64,000 nucleotides of DNA from Druceiella hillmani (lineage: Eukaryota; Arthropoda; Insecta; Lepidoptera; Hepialidae), in assembly GCA_039881145.1 (NCBI GenBank), contig JAYKKI010000095.1:7802501-7866500 (forward strand), given 5' to 3'. Of this stretch, positions 10,450 to 21,500 are shown piece by piece; the first letter of the stretch is position 1, and the number at the start of each line of letters is the position of its first letter. The notes beneath the pieces were generated by a model. It was not told the DNA's origin. It worked only from the letters and a program-made list of their open reading frames with translations, and searched no databases. The position numbers and the translations under genes are program-made.

Positions 10450-11285
10450 CTGTACAAAACTTTTCATATTTTTGTTCAGTCAGCAGGAGTGACTGTGGAA
10501 TAAATTTAGTTATTGTAGGTTAGCTCGAAAATTAAGGTAGTTTATTAATTATCCATGTTGTACACATCCGATTTGCTCTTAGATGGTTTTTATCCATGCG
10601 ATTAGTATTTATAATATTATGTGTGAAAATATGGAGCGTGGTTAAAAACATATGTCAGACAGATAACGGTATGACCAAATTCGTAAAATATCACGTTACT
10701 TTAATCGAAATATTTTACATAACAAAACATTCAAAAAATATTTTTATTTCAATTCTACTGAAAAGTGAAAGATACAAATAATTTAACAAGACAAGGGAAA
10801 CGAACCCAAACTCGATGGGTTCACTATTCACCGTTAAAGGGATTCTTTGCCATTACCATCGTCAGATCCTGACTCATCATCACCATCGTCTGTTGTCATC
10901 GGAAAAAAGTGAGCATATCAAGTTTCAAGTATCTAGTTTATTAATGTTACTGCATCTAACAACGAGCAGCTCATGTCTTGTGAATACTTATTTGAAAGGT
11001 TTTTCACGGAAGTGCTTATAGTCTCTGCATAATTCCGACGGTTTAACATAAGTTAACATTAACGACTAATGTTTAATGTTCAACTACTATCCGACATTAT
11101 TCCCTTGTTTCTGTACTTCTTGTACGGCGTTTTTGTTAGAAGATATTTTCTATATAAGTAGATGCTATGACGGCATTTGTCATAAAATTAATAATAGCAA
11201 CTTTTAGAGCACGTATTATTGAAACGTGTGTGATATATATTTCACAAAACAATAAAAAATATGTTTCGCTATTAGTTGTGATAAG
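10450..11285. other. A+T-rich stretch, no gene seen
   Basis: Short ORFs (10596-10781, 10815-11021) are chance-like. No repeat unit was recognised. Confidence 0.4.
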
Positions 11286-11289
11286 AGTC

Positions 11290-11565
11290 GGGTCAAAACG
11301 CCCACCATTCGCGCCTCTCACACGAGGAGAGGCGTCCTTCAGTCGGCTACAAAATATCATTATACATCAAAAGCATTGAGCAGCGACACTCGAGGTGACA
11401 GTAGGCGCCGTGCGCGCGACGTGCCGCTGGAGGGCTCTCCACGTCACCGCAGACGCGCGCGCGCGCCATTACGCGCAAGGGGCCGCGTAGCGCTGCCGCC
11501 GCCTCGCCTTCTGGCTCCTACCCACCACTGACGACTCGACTTGAGCCCTTTACGACGAGGACGTG
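11290..11565. promoter_or_regulatory. Strong GC-rich island
   Basis: Contains GACGCGCGCGCGCGCCATTA and GGGGCCGCGTAGCGCTGCCG with many CpG. It is isolated in A+T-rich DNA and no ORF exceeds 75 codons. Candidate promoter, non-coding exon or enhancer. Confidence 0.35.
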
Positions 11566-11867
11566 ATGTTGTTCAACAAAAAAATTGTGATTGTTTAATT
11601 CACAAGTCGATGTGAAAATTGGCAGATTATTTTTCTTCGTGAAGTTACTTTAACAATATTTACAATCAGCGAGCTTCGAAACTGTTAGGAATATCATTGC
11701 AAGAAGAGCTATAGGTCATAAATATCGAAGGTCGTACGATTGTTGAAATAAAAAAAAATTAAATATTCCTTGAATGAGTTAATTAGTTTATGGTCGGTTA
11801 ATAATAATATTAATGAATTTTCGTTAGTACGTTGAGAGCTAAGAACAATCCAAAATTACCCTTTTGG

Positions 11868-11918
11868 TTATAAACGTAAATGTTTCCTCTCTTTAAACGT
11901 AAATGTTTCCTCTCTTTT
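11868..11918. repeat. Two-copy 22-bp repeat
   Basis: AACGTAAATGTTTCCTCTCT is present twice in tandem. Confidence 0.75.
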
Positions 11919-11974
11919 TTTTCTAACTTTTCTTTCCTTATGTAAGAAAGTATTTATACAGTATAATTCCGTAC

Positions 11975-12275
11975 AAATATACGCTTGCAGTCGAAAATAT
12001 TCTTAGAGTAAAGTATGATTACGTACGGAAATACGTTTATAGTCGAAAGTATTCTTATAATAAAGTATGCTAACTTACGATAGAACTCTTACAGTCGATA
12101 GTTTTCTCAAGTTACGAGGTCTTAAGAACGTTACGGGAGTACGCTTGTAGTCGGAAGTATTTTGCAATACAGCACGCTTACGTACGAAATTACGCTTAAA
12201 GTCAAAAGTATTCTTGCAGTAAAGTACGTTTACGTGCGCTCATAGTCGAACGTATCCTAACAGTAATCTTACGTA
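11975..12275. repeat. Degenerate ~51-bp tandem repeat, ~6 copies
   Basis: TAGTCGAAAGTATTCTT, then GTAAAGTAYG, then TACGTACGAAATTACGCTT recurs at spacings of 44-58 bp. It is old and heavily substituted. Confidence 0.65.
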
Positions 12276-12685
12276 TTTGGCCTATGAAATTTGCGCGCTA
12301 TTTGAAATTTTTACGGAGCGCGTTACCCGTATAGAAGTAAAATTAACTTAATCCTATTCTAATACTGAATAATAATTTAAAATACAATAACAGGTTTACC
12401 ATACCTCAAATATGAAACCGAAAACACCCAGGGTTTTGATCAATCATAACGAGTTATGATACGAATAACCTAAGTGGCGTTGTTAATCTGAAAATAATTT
12501 TCTACAAGCGTTTTAACATTTACTGAAAAATATTATCGATTTATATAATAAAATTTCCTTAAAATTGTTTAATGTATATTTAAATTCTAAATCGAATTTT
12601 ATTTTTGTACTTTATTGCTTCCAATCGCGAAATGTTTTTCAAATATACATCTAATCAGAATATTTGTAATTTAGATGTCTATTAA
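12276..12685. other. A+T-rich stretch, no gene seen
   Basis: Nothing supported. Confidence 0.4.
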
Positions 12686-12689
12686 AGTG

Positions 12690-12935
12690 AAATTTCTATC
12701 TCTCTGGAGTGTACTTTGAGAAACAAGACCGTAACGAAAAATGAAACACATCTATAGTATACGTACGTACAAACCAACAGACGGATACGCATATCACTTT
12801 TCAAAAGAATATACGGATCATAAACAAATATTTAAAAAAATTTAAAAATGGCATCGTTTTTAGTGAAAAAAAAAGTTTAAAATGATATCATTAAAACTCG
12901 AAGCTGAGACGCTAGTCTCGCAGGGTGCATCGAAA
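12690..12935 (+). repeat. Dispersed repeat family A, copy 2
   Basis: The words GACCGTAACG, a run of TACGTACGTACA, ACGCATATCACTTTTCAAA, AAAATGGCATCGTTTTTAG and CTCGAAGCTGAGACGCTAGT match in order the copy at 49.8-50.2 kb. Confidence 0.5.
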
Positions 12936-13061
12936 TACCAGTGCGTTACACGAACACTTCAAAATGAGAAAACACACGAGGTGTAGCAATTAAGCTCGGG
13001 GAATTTGTCAATAACACACAAGCAAATTTTAGCAAAAATAGCAAAATTTTATTATCGACCT

Positions 13062-13468
13062 TCACAATAATTTGCGTCTAACTCTACACAACCTTTGTTT
13101 ACGGGTCTCCAGGTCATACTCAAATATCCAGGTCTCATCTCCAGTGACTACTCGACTCATCCAATGTCCACCGTCGCTCTGAATGCGGAACAATAAATCC
13201 TCGCAGATCGATTTTCGCATCTGTTTCTGTTCATGGGTGAGAAGTTTTGACACCATCTTTGCGCAAATCTTTTGCATGTTCAAGTTCTCGTATAACATCT
13301 TGTGAACGGCTTGTTTGTTGATGTTCAACTCATCAGACAACGCACGAATACTTCGGCGCCGGTCAGAAGTGACAAGCGTCGCAGACGGTCGACATTCGCG
13401 TCGGTACGAGAGATGACGGAAGCTCCGTCACGCGTATCGTCATCTACCGATTCAGGCTCCTCCTTGAA
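13062..13468 (-). pseudogene. Mariner transposase fragment, frameshifted
   Basis: The minus strand encodes the mariner N-terminal helix-turn-helix region and the start of the catalytic domain. It has FKEEPESVDDDTRDG, then SRTDANVDRL, then after a 1-nt frameshift near 13377-13385 SDRRRSIRALSDELNINKQA, then CAKMVSKLLTHEQKQMR, then the signature VVTGDETWIFEYDLETRKQ. The first catalytic Asp (in TGDETW) is present. The remaining two catalytic acidic residues would lie downstream, but the frame ends after about 14 unrelated residues at 13062. The element is truncated at both ends, with no terminal inverted repeats identified. Family is certain; subfamily not assigned. Confidence 0.93.
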
Positions 13469-13634
13469 TAATTATTCTTCTAATGTGTGTGGTGGCCGCG
13501 TGCCTCTTTATTCAAGTAAGCATGTGGAAAGAATCTTTTAATAAATTTTTAAAGCGTTCAAAGAAAATAATATCTGGAGAAGCTTACATAACAATGAAAT
13601 CTATACTAAATATAGGCAAGCAGTTTGAGAGTAA

Positions 13635-13886
13635 TCAAGTCCTACAGAATCAGATGTTTGGGAGACGTTTTTCGAAGGAAAGATCTGGACCCAGTTAAAA
13701 AAACTGACTTTCGCGAAGATTAAAGGTACAAGGAGAAGAGGAAGACCACCTACAAGGTGGTTGAACAGTGTAAAGAAAGACTTAAACATTTTGGGAGTCA
13801 ACAGGTGGAGAAACCTTGCATCAAGTCGTACTGCCCGGAGGGAACAAATTAGGAAAGCCTTGACCTGTACCAAGCTGTTGGGCTGA
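13635..13886 (+). pseudogene. Non-LTR retrotransposon C-terminal tail
   Basis: An 83-codon open frame without a starting Met reads through LKKLTFAKIKGTRRRGRPPT, RWLNSVKKDLNILGVNRWRN and LASSRTARREQIRKAL, then stops at 13884-13886. The R-G-R-P-x-x-R-W ... D-L ... W-x-x-L-A-x-x-R order is the standard C-terminal motif of Jockey/RTE-like and related lepidopteran elements. No stop or frameshift falls within the recognisable part. It is truncated upstream. It lies 170 bp from the mariner fragment, on the opposite strand. Confidence 0.85.
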
Positions 13887-13889
13887 CAA

Positions 13890-14340
13890 AGAAGAAGAAA
13901 TGTGGAAAAGTTACCGATGATTATGAAAAAAAGAAAACATAAAAGTGTAGGTAATTATGGACAATAGCCATAACTTATAAACCTAGACATAATTTACAAA
14001 CAATATACACAATTTTATAAACAGAGAAGTGAAAACTATTCTAAACAGACGCCATTGGTAAACATAATGGAACCTAAAATTAAACATTTAATATACCTTC
14101 CGAGTTGGCGTAACTCCGAGTATATATATAAATTGTCGTTGCATCAAATATTAAGTGTACCAACAAGAATACCTTCATGCCTCATTGCGCAATATCAGCC
14201 GAAAAAGGAAGCGCACAAGCCGACGACACGCCTATCAAAATATTTCTTCTGCTGAGACAAAAAATGCCAAAACTTCAATTTCAATTCACACAATTAATCA
14301 CAAGATAAGCCAATAAACCTCACTTACTAAAAAAAGAAAG
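13890..14340. other. A+T-rich stretch, no gene seen
   Basis: A 66-codon ORF (14055-14255) shows no recognisable domain. Confidence 0.4.
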
Positions 14341-14344
14341 AAAA

Positions 14345-14570
14345 AAAATCAGCAATTCCGAATTCAAAAGCTGGCCAATTCCCTTATTTAAAGGACGGCG
14401 ATGTGGCGCGGACGGCGGAAGTAGTATCGCCCCACGGTATATTGGACCATAGGTTATTGTCTGTGGAAAGGTAATGGAGGTAAAGAAGAGGAAACTGCTT
14501 CGCTAAATGTGATACCAATACGATCAGTTTGTGGCGTGAAATGGGCGTCTGCAGCGCGTTCATGGTAGGG
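14345..14570. promoter_or_regulatory. GC-richer island sharing a 16-mer with the 15.9-kb island
   Basis: Holds ATTCCGAATTCAAAAG (14355-14370), identical to 15935-15950, then GGACGGCGATGTGGCGCGGA. It has no ORF and no repeat signature. Confidence 0.35.
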
Positions 14571-14820
14571 GCTCTACTTTCAAAAATATTATTTTAGTGA
14601 ATGTACATTAATCTATATTATAACCTTACAAATAATGTGTATTTATTCATAAGGGCATCAAATTGAATAGAAAATGTTAAGGAACTATATGACAAATCTC
14701 AACGGTTTCGAAAGAAATCATTGCTAAAGTTGCGATTCTATCGAAAAAAGATTGGGTTTTTATAGAAACATGTTCAAATATACTTAATTTTAATGTAAAT
14801 AATCGCAAATATTTACACAC

Positions 14821-14854
14821 TGTATATATATATGTATATATATGTATGTATGTA

Positions 14855-14901
<47 letters not shown>
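14821..14901. repeat. (TA)n microsatellite with TATG interruptions
   Basis: An uninterrupted TA run of about 45 bp is preceded by TATG/TATA variants. Confidence 0.95.
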
Positions 14902-14904
<3 letters not shown>

Positions 14905-14969
14905 ATTATAATATACTAAAATTTTCATAACACATTATGTGCTTTTAATAATAATAGTGAAAGGAAAAT

Positions 14970-15011
14970 CAGTGACATAAAGGCGTTCATTTGAACGTCT
15001 TTATGTTACTG
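14970..15011. repeat. 20-bp-arm palindrome
   Basis: Arms 14970-14989 and 14992-15011 (core ACATAAAGGCGTTCA) pair with two mismatches around a 2-nt spacer. Confidence 0.8.
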
Positions 15012-15880
15012 CTTTGAGGTGGAGAACTTCGGCTCTTAGGGTTCTGTCCCGTTATCATATATTTTGGTAAGTGTGTTATCATATATTTTGTGAAATACCT
15101 TACAAGTATACAAAAAAACACAACCAAAAAATTTAAAAAAATTACTTTTTCACGTAATAATTACACACAGAATTACAAATTATGGAGTTTTTCTACTGGT
15201 GCTGTGAGACCTTCATTTGTACCAAATTTCTAGAATATAGATCAATGGGAAATACCTTTGGTATCATTAATGAATGGTACAGTAACAAAGTACATTAAAA
15301 GGCCGTGTCTTTTTAATATTAATTTACAAATAAAATTTTTGCACTGAGTTTGCTTACTAGATTAATCTACAATTAATATATTTACAGGAGATGTTACTAT
15401 TTGAAATTAATTTCAACTTAATTTTTCTGGCAGAAAAAGGGTCTTGACAGCCATAGAGATAAACAGACGGACAATAAAGTGAATTTATGGTGTATCTCAT
15501 TTAACGTCCCTTAATAATATAATTATTTCAAAGCTAATAAATTGATTAACTAAAATTAATTAACTTTATTAAATTAATTAACGAAATTTCACTCATTTAG
15601 AAGGATATTTTTTTCCTAAAATTAATTATTTATTATAATACTATAGTTGGAGATGAAATGATAGTAGAGAAAAATTAATTGTGCACTAATGAAAATATTT
15701 TTGGTTTCGATTTTTTACAAATATGGACTTTATGATTTAATTGATAAAAGATTTATCTAAAAATTTTGAGAACAGTCAAGGCATGCAGTTGTTTTTTTTT
15801 TAATTCAAACAAAATACATTATTTTACCTGAAGTAGAGTATCTTTAATAAACGTATTACAAAACCCATTTGTCGACACGA
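15012..15880. other. A+T-rich stretch, no gene seen
   Basis: The phrase GGTTCTGTCCCGTTATCATA and a two-fold GTTATCATATATTTTG occur near 15045-15090. Nothing else is supported. Confidence 0.4.
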
Positions 15881-15884
15881 ACTG

Positions 15885-16095
15885 AACGTATGTAGCGAGC
15901 GGTGCGAAACAATGAAAATGACGTGCGCAACAACATTCCGAATTCAAAAGTTCCGCAACAATATACCGCCCTTTTCATGCGGAGCGGGCCATTGTTGCCA
16001 AATTTAAAAATTAAACAAACCCCATATCAAAAGTTTTTATTATCGCCGTAGAAGCGGAAGCTAATAGTGCAATACGCGCGTAAATATAATGCCAT
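15885..16095. promoter_or_regulatory. GC-rich island with Sox-like site
   Basis: Contains the shared 16-mer (15935-15950), GCGGAGCGGGCCATTGTTGC (CCATTGT is the Sox-type core) and several ACAATG words. No ORF. The regulatory role is inferred. Confidence 0.35.
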
Positions 16096-16481
16096 AATAC
16101 AGACAACTCCCCTACATTTGTATTGCGGACAATGGCTTTTATGTAACGATATATTTTATTTGACTTCAGGCTATTGACTAGGATGTACCGGCCAAGTGAT
16201 CATTTATTTCTTATACGAACTACGCGTAATCTGCCTTTATTATATCCAAACTACAAAATGTCTTGAAAAAAACGCGAATGGCAATTGGATAAAGGTTAAG
16301 TTAAATAATAGTTATATTCCTTTTAAACTTAATGACGTTCAAAGTAAAAACAAAAGAACTTTTTTCCAAATTCCCTCTTTAAACAACATTTCCAAAATAT
16401 ACAAGCATTTTCATGTACACTTTCATAAATTTACCAATAATCGTTTATAAAAATGTATATATTATTTTTCTTTCCTGCCTT

Positions 16482-16482
<1 letters not shown>

Positions 16483-16559
<77 letters not shown>
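16483..16559. repeat. (TA)n microsatellite inside a satellite-like monomer
   Basis: The TA tract is bounded on the left by CTGCCTTTGTATAT and on the right by ATACCTGTTTATTTACC. Both are pieces of the 56-kb satellite monomer. Confidence 0.9.
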
Positions 16560-16562
<3 letters not shown>

Positions 16563-16628
16563 GTTTATTTACCTATCCGACTACTAATATCCTAGTTGCT
16601 TCATGCCTTTGTATATGTTTGTACATAC
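16560..16628 (+). repeat. Dispersed single copy of the 55.9-56.4 kb satellite monomer
   Basis: CTACTAATATCCTAGTTGCT, then TCATGCCTTTGTATATGTT matches the satellite consensus 39 kb away with few changes. Confidence 0.8.
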
Positions 16629-17160
16629 TTCTTGTGAACATCGGTCGATTCGAACAAATCCCCAATGATTAAACTTCCCCTCCCATTAGACAAGTGATAA
16701 ATGCAAAAAGGTGGTAGGTTTTCATTTAAAGTATTGTATATTGGGGATGGCGTAATAAATAGTTTGTAAATAAAATTTTTGCTTTCTACATTCCCTCCTG
16801 TTATAAATGTTTATGGTGGATTCGTCACTGGATTGTCAGGACGAAACTAGTGATGAGTCATCCTAGCCAGGTCAATACTTTAATATTTAAGCTATGAAGT
16901 AATTAACCACACATATAATTCGATGAACAAAAAACAATTATTTAAAAATGAAATATAATAAAAAAAAAATTTTAGGTACATATACAAACATTAAAAAGTA
17001 TTTATATTAAACTATTTATAAATAATAATAGCGTGTTTCAGCATATAAAAAAATTGCGTAATATTTATTACAGAGAAATAAAAATATCATGAATATCCCA
17101 AAATTATGAAACTTTGAATCATTACTATAGCTTTCCAGTAAATTTTACGTAAATTTATAG
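16629..17160. other. A+T-rich stretch, no gene seen
   Basis: Nothing supported. Confidence 0.4.
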
Positions 17161-17163
17161 ATC

Positions 17164-17176
17164 TATATATATATAT

Positions 17177-17244
<68 letters not shown>
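17164..17244. repeat. (TA)n microsatellite
   Basis: TA tract with an internal ACACACA interruption. Confidence 0.95.
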
Positions 17245-17247
<3 letters not shown>

Positions 17248-18180
17248 CTCTATAAATAAAATGAAAAGAGATTTAAAAAACAGAAAATATTGATAATGAA
17301 AGAAAGCCCTGCCAAAATGTTAAAAGAATTCACTTTCTCAGTAAGGGATAACACTTAATATTAATGATCCTATTCAAGAGAGCACTATGCACTTACAAAA
17401 TATTTTTAGGTCCTACTTTATAACTTTAATGAAGCCTTTGGTCATAGATTCAGTTGGTTTTACATAATAGTGCATCGTCGTTATGTTAAAGAATTTTATT
17501 AAATGAAATCGGAATAAGAGGTTAAAAATCTTGAGTATGAATAGAAGTTTATTAGGTCTAGAATTTTACACATAAAATAAGAATGAAAAAATTCAAAATT
17601 ATAATTTATTATTAGCCGCAAATAATTAGTAATTATTCAAACGATATAAAAATATTATAGTGATAAACGGTATGAAAAAATTACAAAAAATATCCAAAAA
17701 TAGTCGTCAACTTGTCTGCATTTATTTTGTAATTATTTCCAGCCCACAAAAATAATTTCACAGAAAATAAAGTGGATTATTAAACAACCCTCGTCGCACC
17801 GAAGCACAAGCGCCATAGGTTCCCTTAATGATATCTATAATTTACATATTTTTGAATTTAGCAGTTTCAGATAAAGAGAGAGGGAATATAATTTTTTTTT
17901 CAACAATATCTCTGGAAATATACTATATAAAGTTTTGAAAAAAAAATTGTGAGCCATCATGAGACACCTGGCAGACGTAAAATATAAAATTTTTTATATT
18001 TTCATTCGTAATATTTTTATTTGAATAAATTGAAAACCAAAAAACAAATCGGATAGTTTATAATGATAAAATATTAATTTTATTTTTAATTTACCATAGA
18101 ATTTATATTCAATATATAATTTACCATAGAAGTATTTCTTAATGATTTATTGAAAATATATTTTTAATTTTAGAATATTG
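17245..18180. other. A+T-rich stretch, no gene seen
   Basis: ATTTACCATAGAA occurs twice near 18090-18131. Otherwise nothing supported. Confidence 0.4.
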
Positions 18181-18182
18181 TT

Positions 18183-18297
18183 AGCCGACAAGACACGAAG
18201 CTAGCCGAATTAATTCGGGAAAAGCCAATAAGAGAGGCATCCGACCGAGTTAAGCCGGGAAGAGCCGACAAGACGCGAAGTTGGCCGAATGGCATAT
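18183..18297. repeat. ~40-bp GC-richer minisatellite, ~2.8 copies
   Basis: AGCCGACAAGACRCGAAG, then GCCGAAT recurs 80 bp apart, with a diverged unit (AAGCCAATAAGAG..CCGACCGAG) between. Confidence 0.75.
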
Positions 18298-18332
18298 CTT
18301 GACAGTTTTAACTTCCATCGAAACGCGCCGTT

Positions 18333-18333
<1 letters not shown>

Positions 18334-18375
<42 letters not shown>

Positions 18376-18404
18376 TATATATATATATATAGATATATAT
18401 ATAT
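18334..18404. repeat. (TA)n microsatellite with TAGA interruptions
   Basis: TA tract interrupted twice by AGA. Confidence 0.95.
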
Positions 18405-18409
18405 TTCCG

Positions 18410-18503
18410 AGAAAAACGGCTGTGACTAACAAACAGATACGAGAGTAATTCTTATAAGGATTTCGCTTTTTTTCTCTTTGAAGTACGGAACGCTAAAAAC
18501 ATT
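18410..18503 (+). repeat. Family B repeat end
   Basis: GAGAAAAACGGCTGTGACTA, then CTTATAAGGATTTCGC, then GAAGTACGGAACGCTAAAAA matches the family B terminal region. Confidence 0.65.
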
Positions 18504-18714
18504 AATTATTCAAAAATCAAACATCTCCTCTTAATTTTAAAACTGGTCAATTATAAAATTGAGAAGATAATAGAAACCGACATAAATGAACATAACAGAT
18601 TTATTTAACCCGGAAATAGGATTGAATTTGTCCTAAACGCGTGTTAACGGAAAAAACATATTTTGATTTATAACAAACACGTCAATAGACAAAAGCTTTT
18701 TCAACGGTGCATTA

Positions 18715-18880
18715 AATAAGGCAAGGCGATGCGAGCGGACCCCGGAGAATACAAAGTGCGGGCCATTGTGCGGCGGCGGGCGAGTCGGGCCGACGCTTGT
18801 AATCCATATTTATGACGATATCTGCCCGTGACAGATAGTCGCCGAGTGATGACATCCGATTACGGATTCCCGAGACTAAA
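18715..18880. promoter_or_regulatory. GC-rich island with homeodomain/Sox-like words
   Basis: Contains GCGGGCCATTGTGCGGCGGC, TAATCC, TTTATGACG, TGACAG and GATTACGGATTC. These resemble Sox, K50 homeodomain, caudal-type and Exd/Hth cores. Words this short are only suggestive. No ORF. Confidence 0.35.
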
Positions 18881-19136
18881 CTATGGTTTTGTTTCGCTTT
18901 TTTTAGCCCATAGAGTTTTGAGGCAATACGAATCGATCAAATTTTTCAAACGTAACTTCTTTAGCGGAACTACTAACTTGTAACTTATTTATTGTTTATT
19001 TATCTATTAATTTATTAACGCACACACACGCACATTTATCGTTACATTACAGGTAACCTATTCATAACGACAAGAAATTGATGGTTTAACAAAGTTTAAA
19101 CTTTTAGATTAAACATGAACACAAATTACACGATAA

Positions 19137-19667
19137 CTACGAAAGACAACGATGACACAATTTGACAAATTTACGTTCACCCATCATAAATAAATCACAC
19201 TCTGGTGCGACCGCGATCAGGTGGTTGAGCAGTTGAACACCGCGGGAAACTGGAGATTTCCGATATAGTTCGGTTCTTGAAGGTTGTATAAGAAACAAGC
19301 AATGATTGCGTGAACGCAGGAAATTATCAGGTACGAAAAATGAAAATTCAGTCAATTATAAAGGGCACCGAATTTTTCCTTTTAATAGCTGGAAAATAAA
19401 TTTCATTAATGCAACATCTTTTCTGAGGAGGTTTTGCACCAATGAAATTTTGTTTGGTTGCAAGGAAAGGAAACCTGGCATACCCAAGAGGAAATCGATA
19501 GGAAATAGAAAGGGGAAGTAACTATACTGTCTCATATACAGATATCGAAGAAAAGTCTTTTGGACACGTTCAATCTTCATGCTGTACTTGGCTTCATGTA
19601 GGCTCCAAATAATGGAGCCAGATTCTCGTCGGCTCTGCACCAGTGAAGTGTACAGCAGACGAATTGA
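19137..19667 (-). pseudogene. Jockey-like non-LTR retrotransposon, RT C-terminal region
   Basis: One minus-strand frame of 177 codons is interrupted only by TAA at 19356-19358. It reads IRLLYTSLVQSRRESGSIIW, SLHEAKYSMKIERVQKTFLR, then GMPGFLSLQ, LRKDVALMKFIFQLLKGKIR, and after the stop VPDNFLRSRNHCLFLIQPSR and a conserved-looking APECDLF near the terminus. This is the typical post-palm layout (SRLEYGSIIWSP ... IERVQRKFLRF ... PECDLF) of Jockey and related elements. It is 5'-truncated, and its own stop (19137-19139) appears to be the natural terminus. Confidence 0.85.
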
Positions 19668-20100
19668 TTACATAGATTGAAAATCTTTCGAGTTATTCAA
19701 TAAAAATGAAAGCATGGATCATGTACAGAAAAGAAGAAGTGCCAAAATGCGGTTGTAAAATGATATTCTTTAGAAATGTCGTGTCTCGTAGCGTAATCAT
19801 GGTTCTAAGTTTTCAATCTTATCTAAATATTTCAATTTCAAACGTTTATTATTATTAGACGGACATTAGTTAACCGAAACTAAATTGATAGCACCAAAGC
19901 TTTATAAAATAATATATGGTATATAAAATGGATTACAGGACAATTTGTCTTTAAAGTTCAAATAACTGTTAGGTATTATGAATTTTCAATTTCTTTAAAA
20001 TGTTGTTTCTTTTTTAACGTATGAATGATACAAATAGACTTTCAAATCTCGACAATTTTACAACTCTTTAATACCTATTACAATATTCATCGAATAACCC
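19668..20100. other. A+T-rich stretch, no gene seen
   Basis: Nothing supported. Confidence 0.4.
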
Positions 20101-20124
20101 ATTTAAAGTAGTTTAAATGTTTAA

Positions 20125-20260
20125 GCCACTACTGTGAGTCGCCGCTGTTGTGTTGGTCATAAACTTATGACCTTTAGTAGTACGGCGCACTGTTTATTCC
20201 CGGGTTCAGTTCCTGGCCGCTCGTTGAGTGGGCTGGAGTATATAATTATGTAGCTAAAAT
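20125..20260 (+). repeat. tRNA-like SINE relic (family E), copy 1
   Basis: CCCGGGTTCAGTTCCTGGCC resembles a pol III B box (GGTTCRANNCC). It is followed by GCTCGTTGAGTGGGCTGG and TATATAAT. A related string lies at 53.4-53.5 kb. Confidence 0.4.
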
Positions 20261-20633
20261 GCCCCAAACTAGTAACCGGCAGCAACGTAACTGGTGCGTT
20301 GCGTCGCATGACAAGCGAATTATGTTTGCCTGTGTGATAGGAAACTTTTTGAAAACTCCAATTTTACTCCAACAACTTCGGAGAATCAAAAAATACTTTA
20401 TTTACTTCAATAATTATCTATTTAACTTTTTATAAATAGTGTTAAATAAACTATAATCATTTAATATTTGAATTTAAACAACTTCCATTATTAAATTATT
20501 ATACTATAACACTTTAAAAATGATTAACTCTTATAATTCAAATATATATAAAGTTAAATGACAAAATATAAATAAATAGATAAAGAATCTGTGTAGAAAT
20601 ACGGCAGCAGAACCGGAGACTATGGTCGATTGA

Positions 20634-20863
20634 TGAGCCGAGCTGGCTAGTCTTGTGGTAAAGGTTTTTTATATCCTCGGTTAGAGTGTTATTGTTTTCG
20701 CAAATATTCTGTAGATGCTGATGAAGGGTTTAAAATAACTGGAAAGCTCATCCTGCTGTAAGATTATTAAGAATGCAAAATGTATAATCAAAGCTTCTGG
20801 TTGGCATAACACGCGTTTTGGGAGAGGCCTGTGTCCAGAAGTGAACGGAAATAGGCTGCCATT
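20634..20863 (+). repeat. Lepidopteran SINE/LINE-tail relic
   Basis: The head GAGCCGAGCTGGCTAGTCTT resembles the tRNA-like start of a common lepidopteran element. The tail TTGGGAGAGGCCTGTGTCCA, then AATAGGCTG is its hallmark 3' end. The middle is diverged. Confidence 0.6.
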
Positions 20864-21093
20864 TAAATTTTAGGTGTGCAAACCTGAGTTATGTACATTT
20901 ATTCCGTTAAAGACACCATATACATCGTCGGAGGTCTAATGTAACCTTGACCACGAAAATACGCCGCGTCGATGCTAGACAATGGGACTGCTTCCAAAAA
21001 TAAGTTTTGTTATTCATGCACTGGTTAAATCTAATGTGGACAAAATTTAAAACTTGGTTACCATATTTATTTCGATTTTAACACATTTCGTAT

Positions 21094-21127
21094 AAGTCTG
21101 AATAAGTACGAGTACTTATTCAGACTT
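21094..21127. repeat. 16-bp perfect palindrome, 2-nt spacer
   Basis: AAGTCTGAATAAGTAC and its exact complement flank GA. Confidence 0.85.
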
Positions 21128-21170
21128 GCATAGCACCAGTTATATTTCATTGTTCAAGTGAACGTCATTA

Positions 21171-21500
21171 AGGAAACTTATTTAGAATTTTTAATTTTCC
21201 AATAGAAATACTTATAATCGAGTCTCTCTGAAGCAGCTCGTGTTTTTATCCTTCATGAAGTATTGTAGTAAGTGGTTTCGTAGCCTCTAATACCAGTTTG
21301 TGGTATAATGAACAGTTTGTTCATGCTAACAAAGTATTTCATTTATCAGGTAAATATCATTATGGGAAACTTTTACGGAATTTGTAATTTTCCAATATAA
21401 ATACTTACAATCAGGTCACACTGAAGCAGCTCCTGTTTTTATCCATCATGAAGCATTGTGATAATAAGTTTCGTGGCCTCTCTAGTACGAATATAATACC
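21171..21500. repeat. Local ~193-bp direct duplication
   Basis: Copies at 21171-21297 and 21364-21500 share TTAATTTTCCAATA, TGAAGCAGCTC, TGTTTTTATCC and AATACCAG, with about 20-25% divergence. On the minus strand one frame is conserved in both copies (RNLLSQCFMMDKN against RNHLLQYFMKDKN). Confidence 0.65.

Noticed and set aside
13601..13873. 90-codon minus ORF
   Set aside because: Antisense to the RT tail GTRRRGRPPTRW on the plus strand.
16413..16672. ORFs with IYIYIY runs
   Set aside because: Translation of the (TA)n microsatellite; not protein-coding. Same for 14677-14928 on the minus strand.
20125..20260. Possible functional tRNA gene
   Set aside because: Only a B-box-like string is present. 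No cloverleaf with paired acceptor and anticodon stems could be drawn, so I called it a SINE relic.
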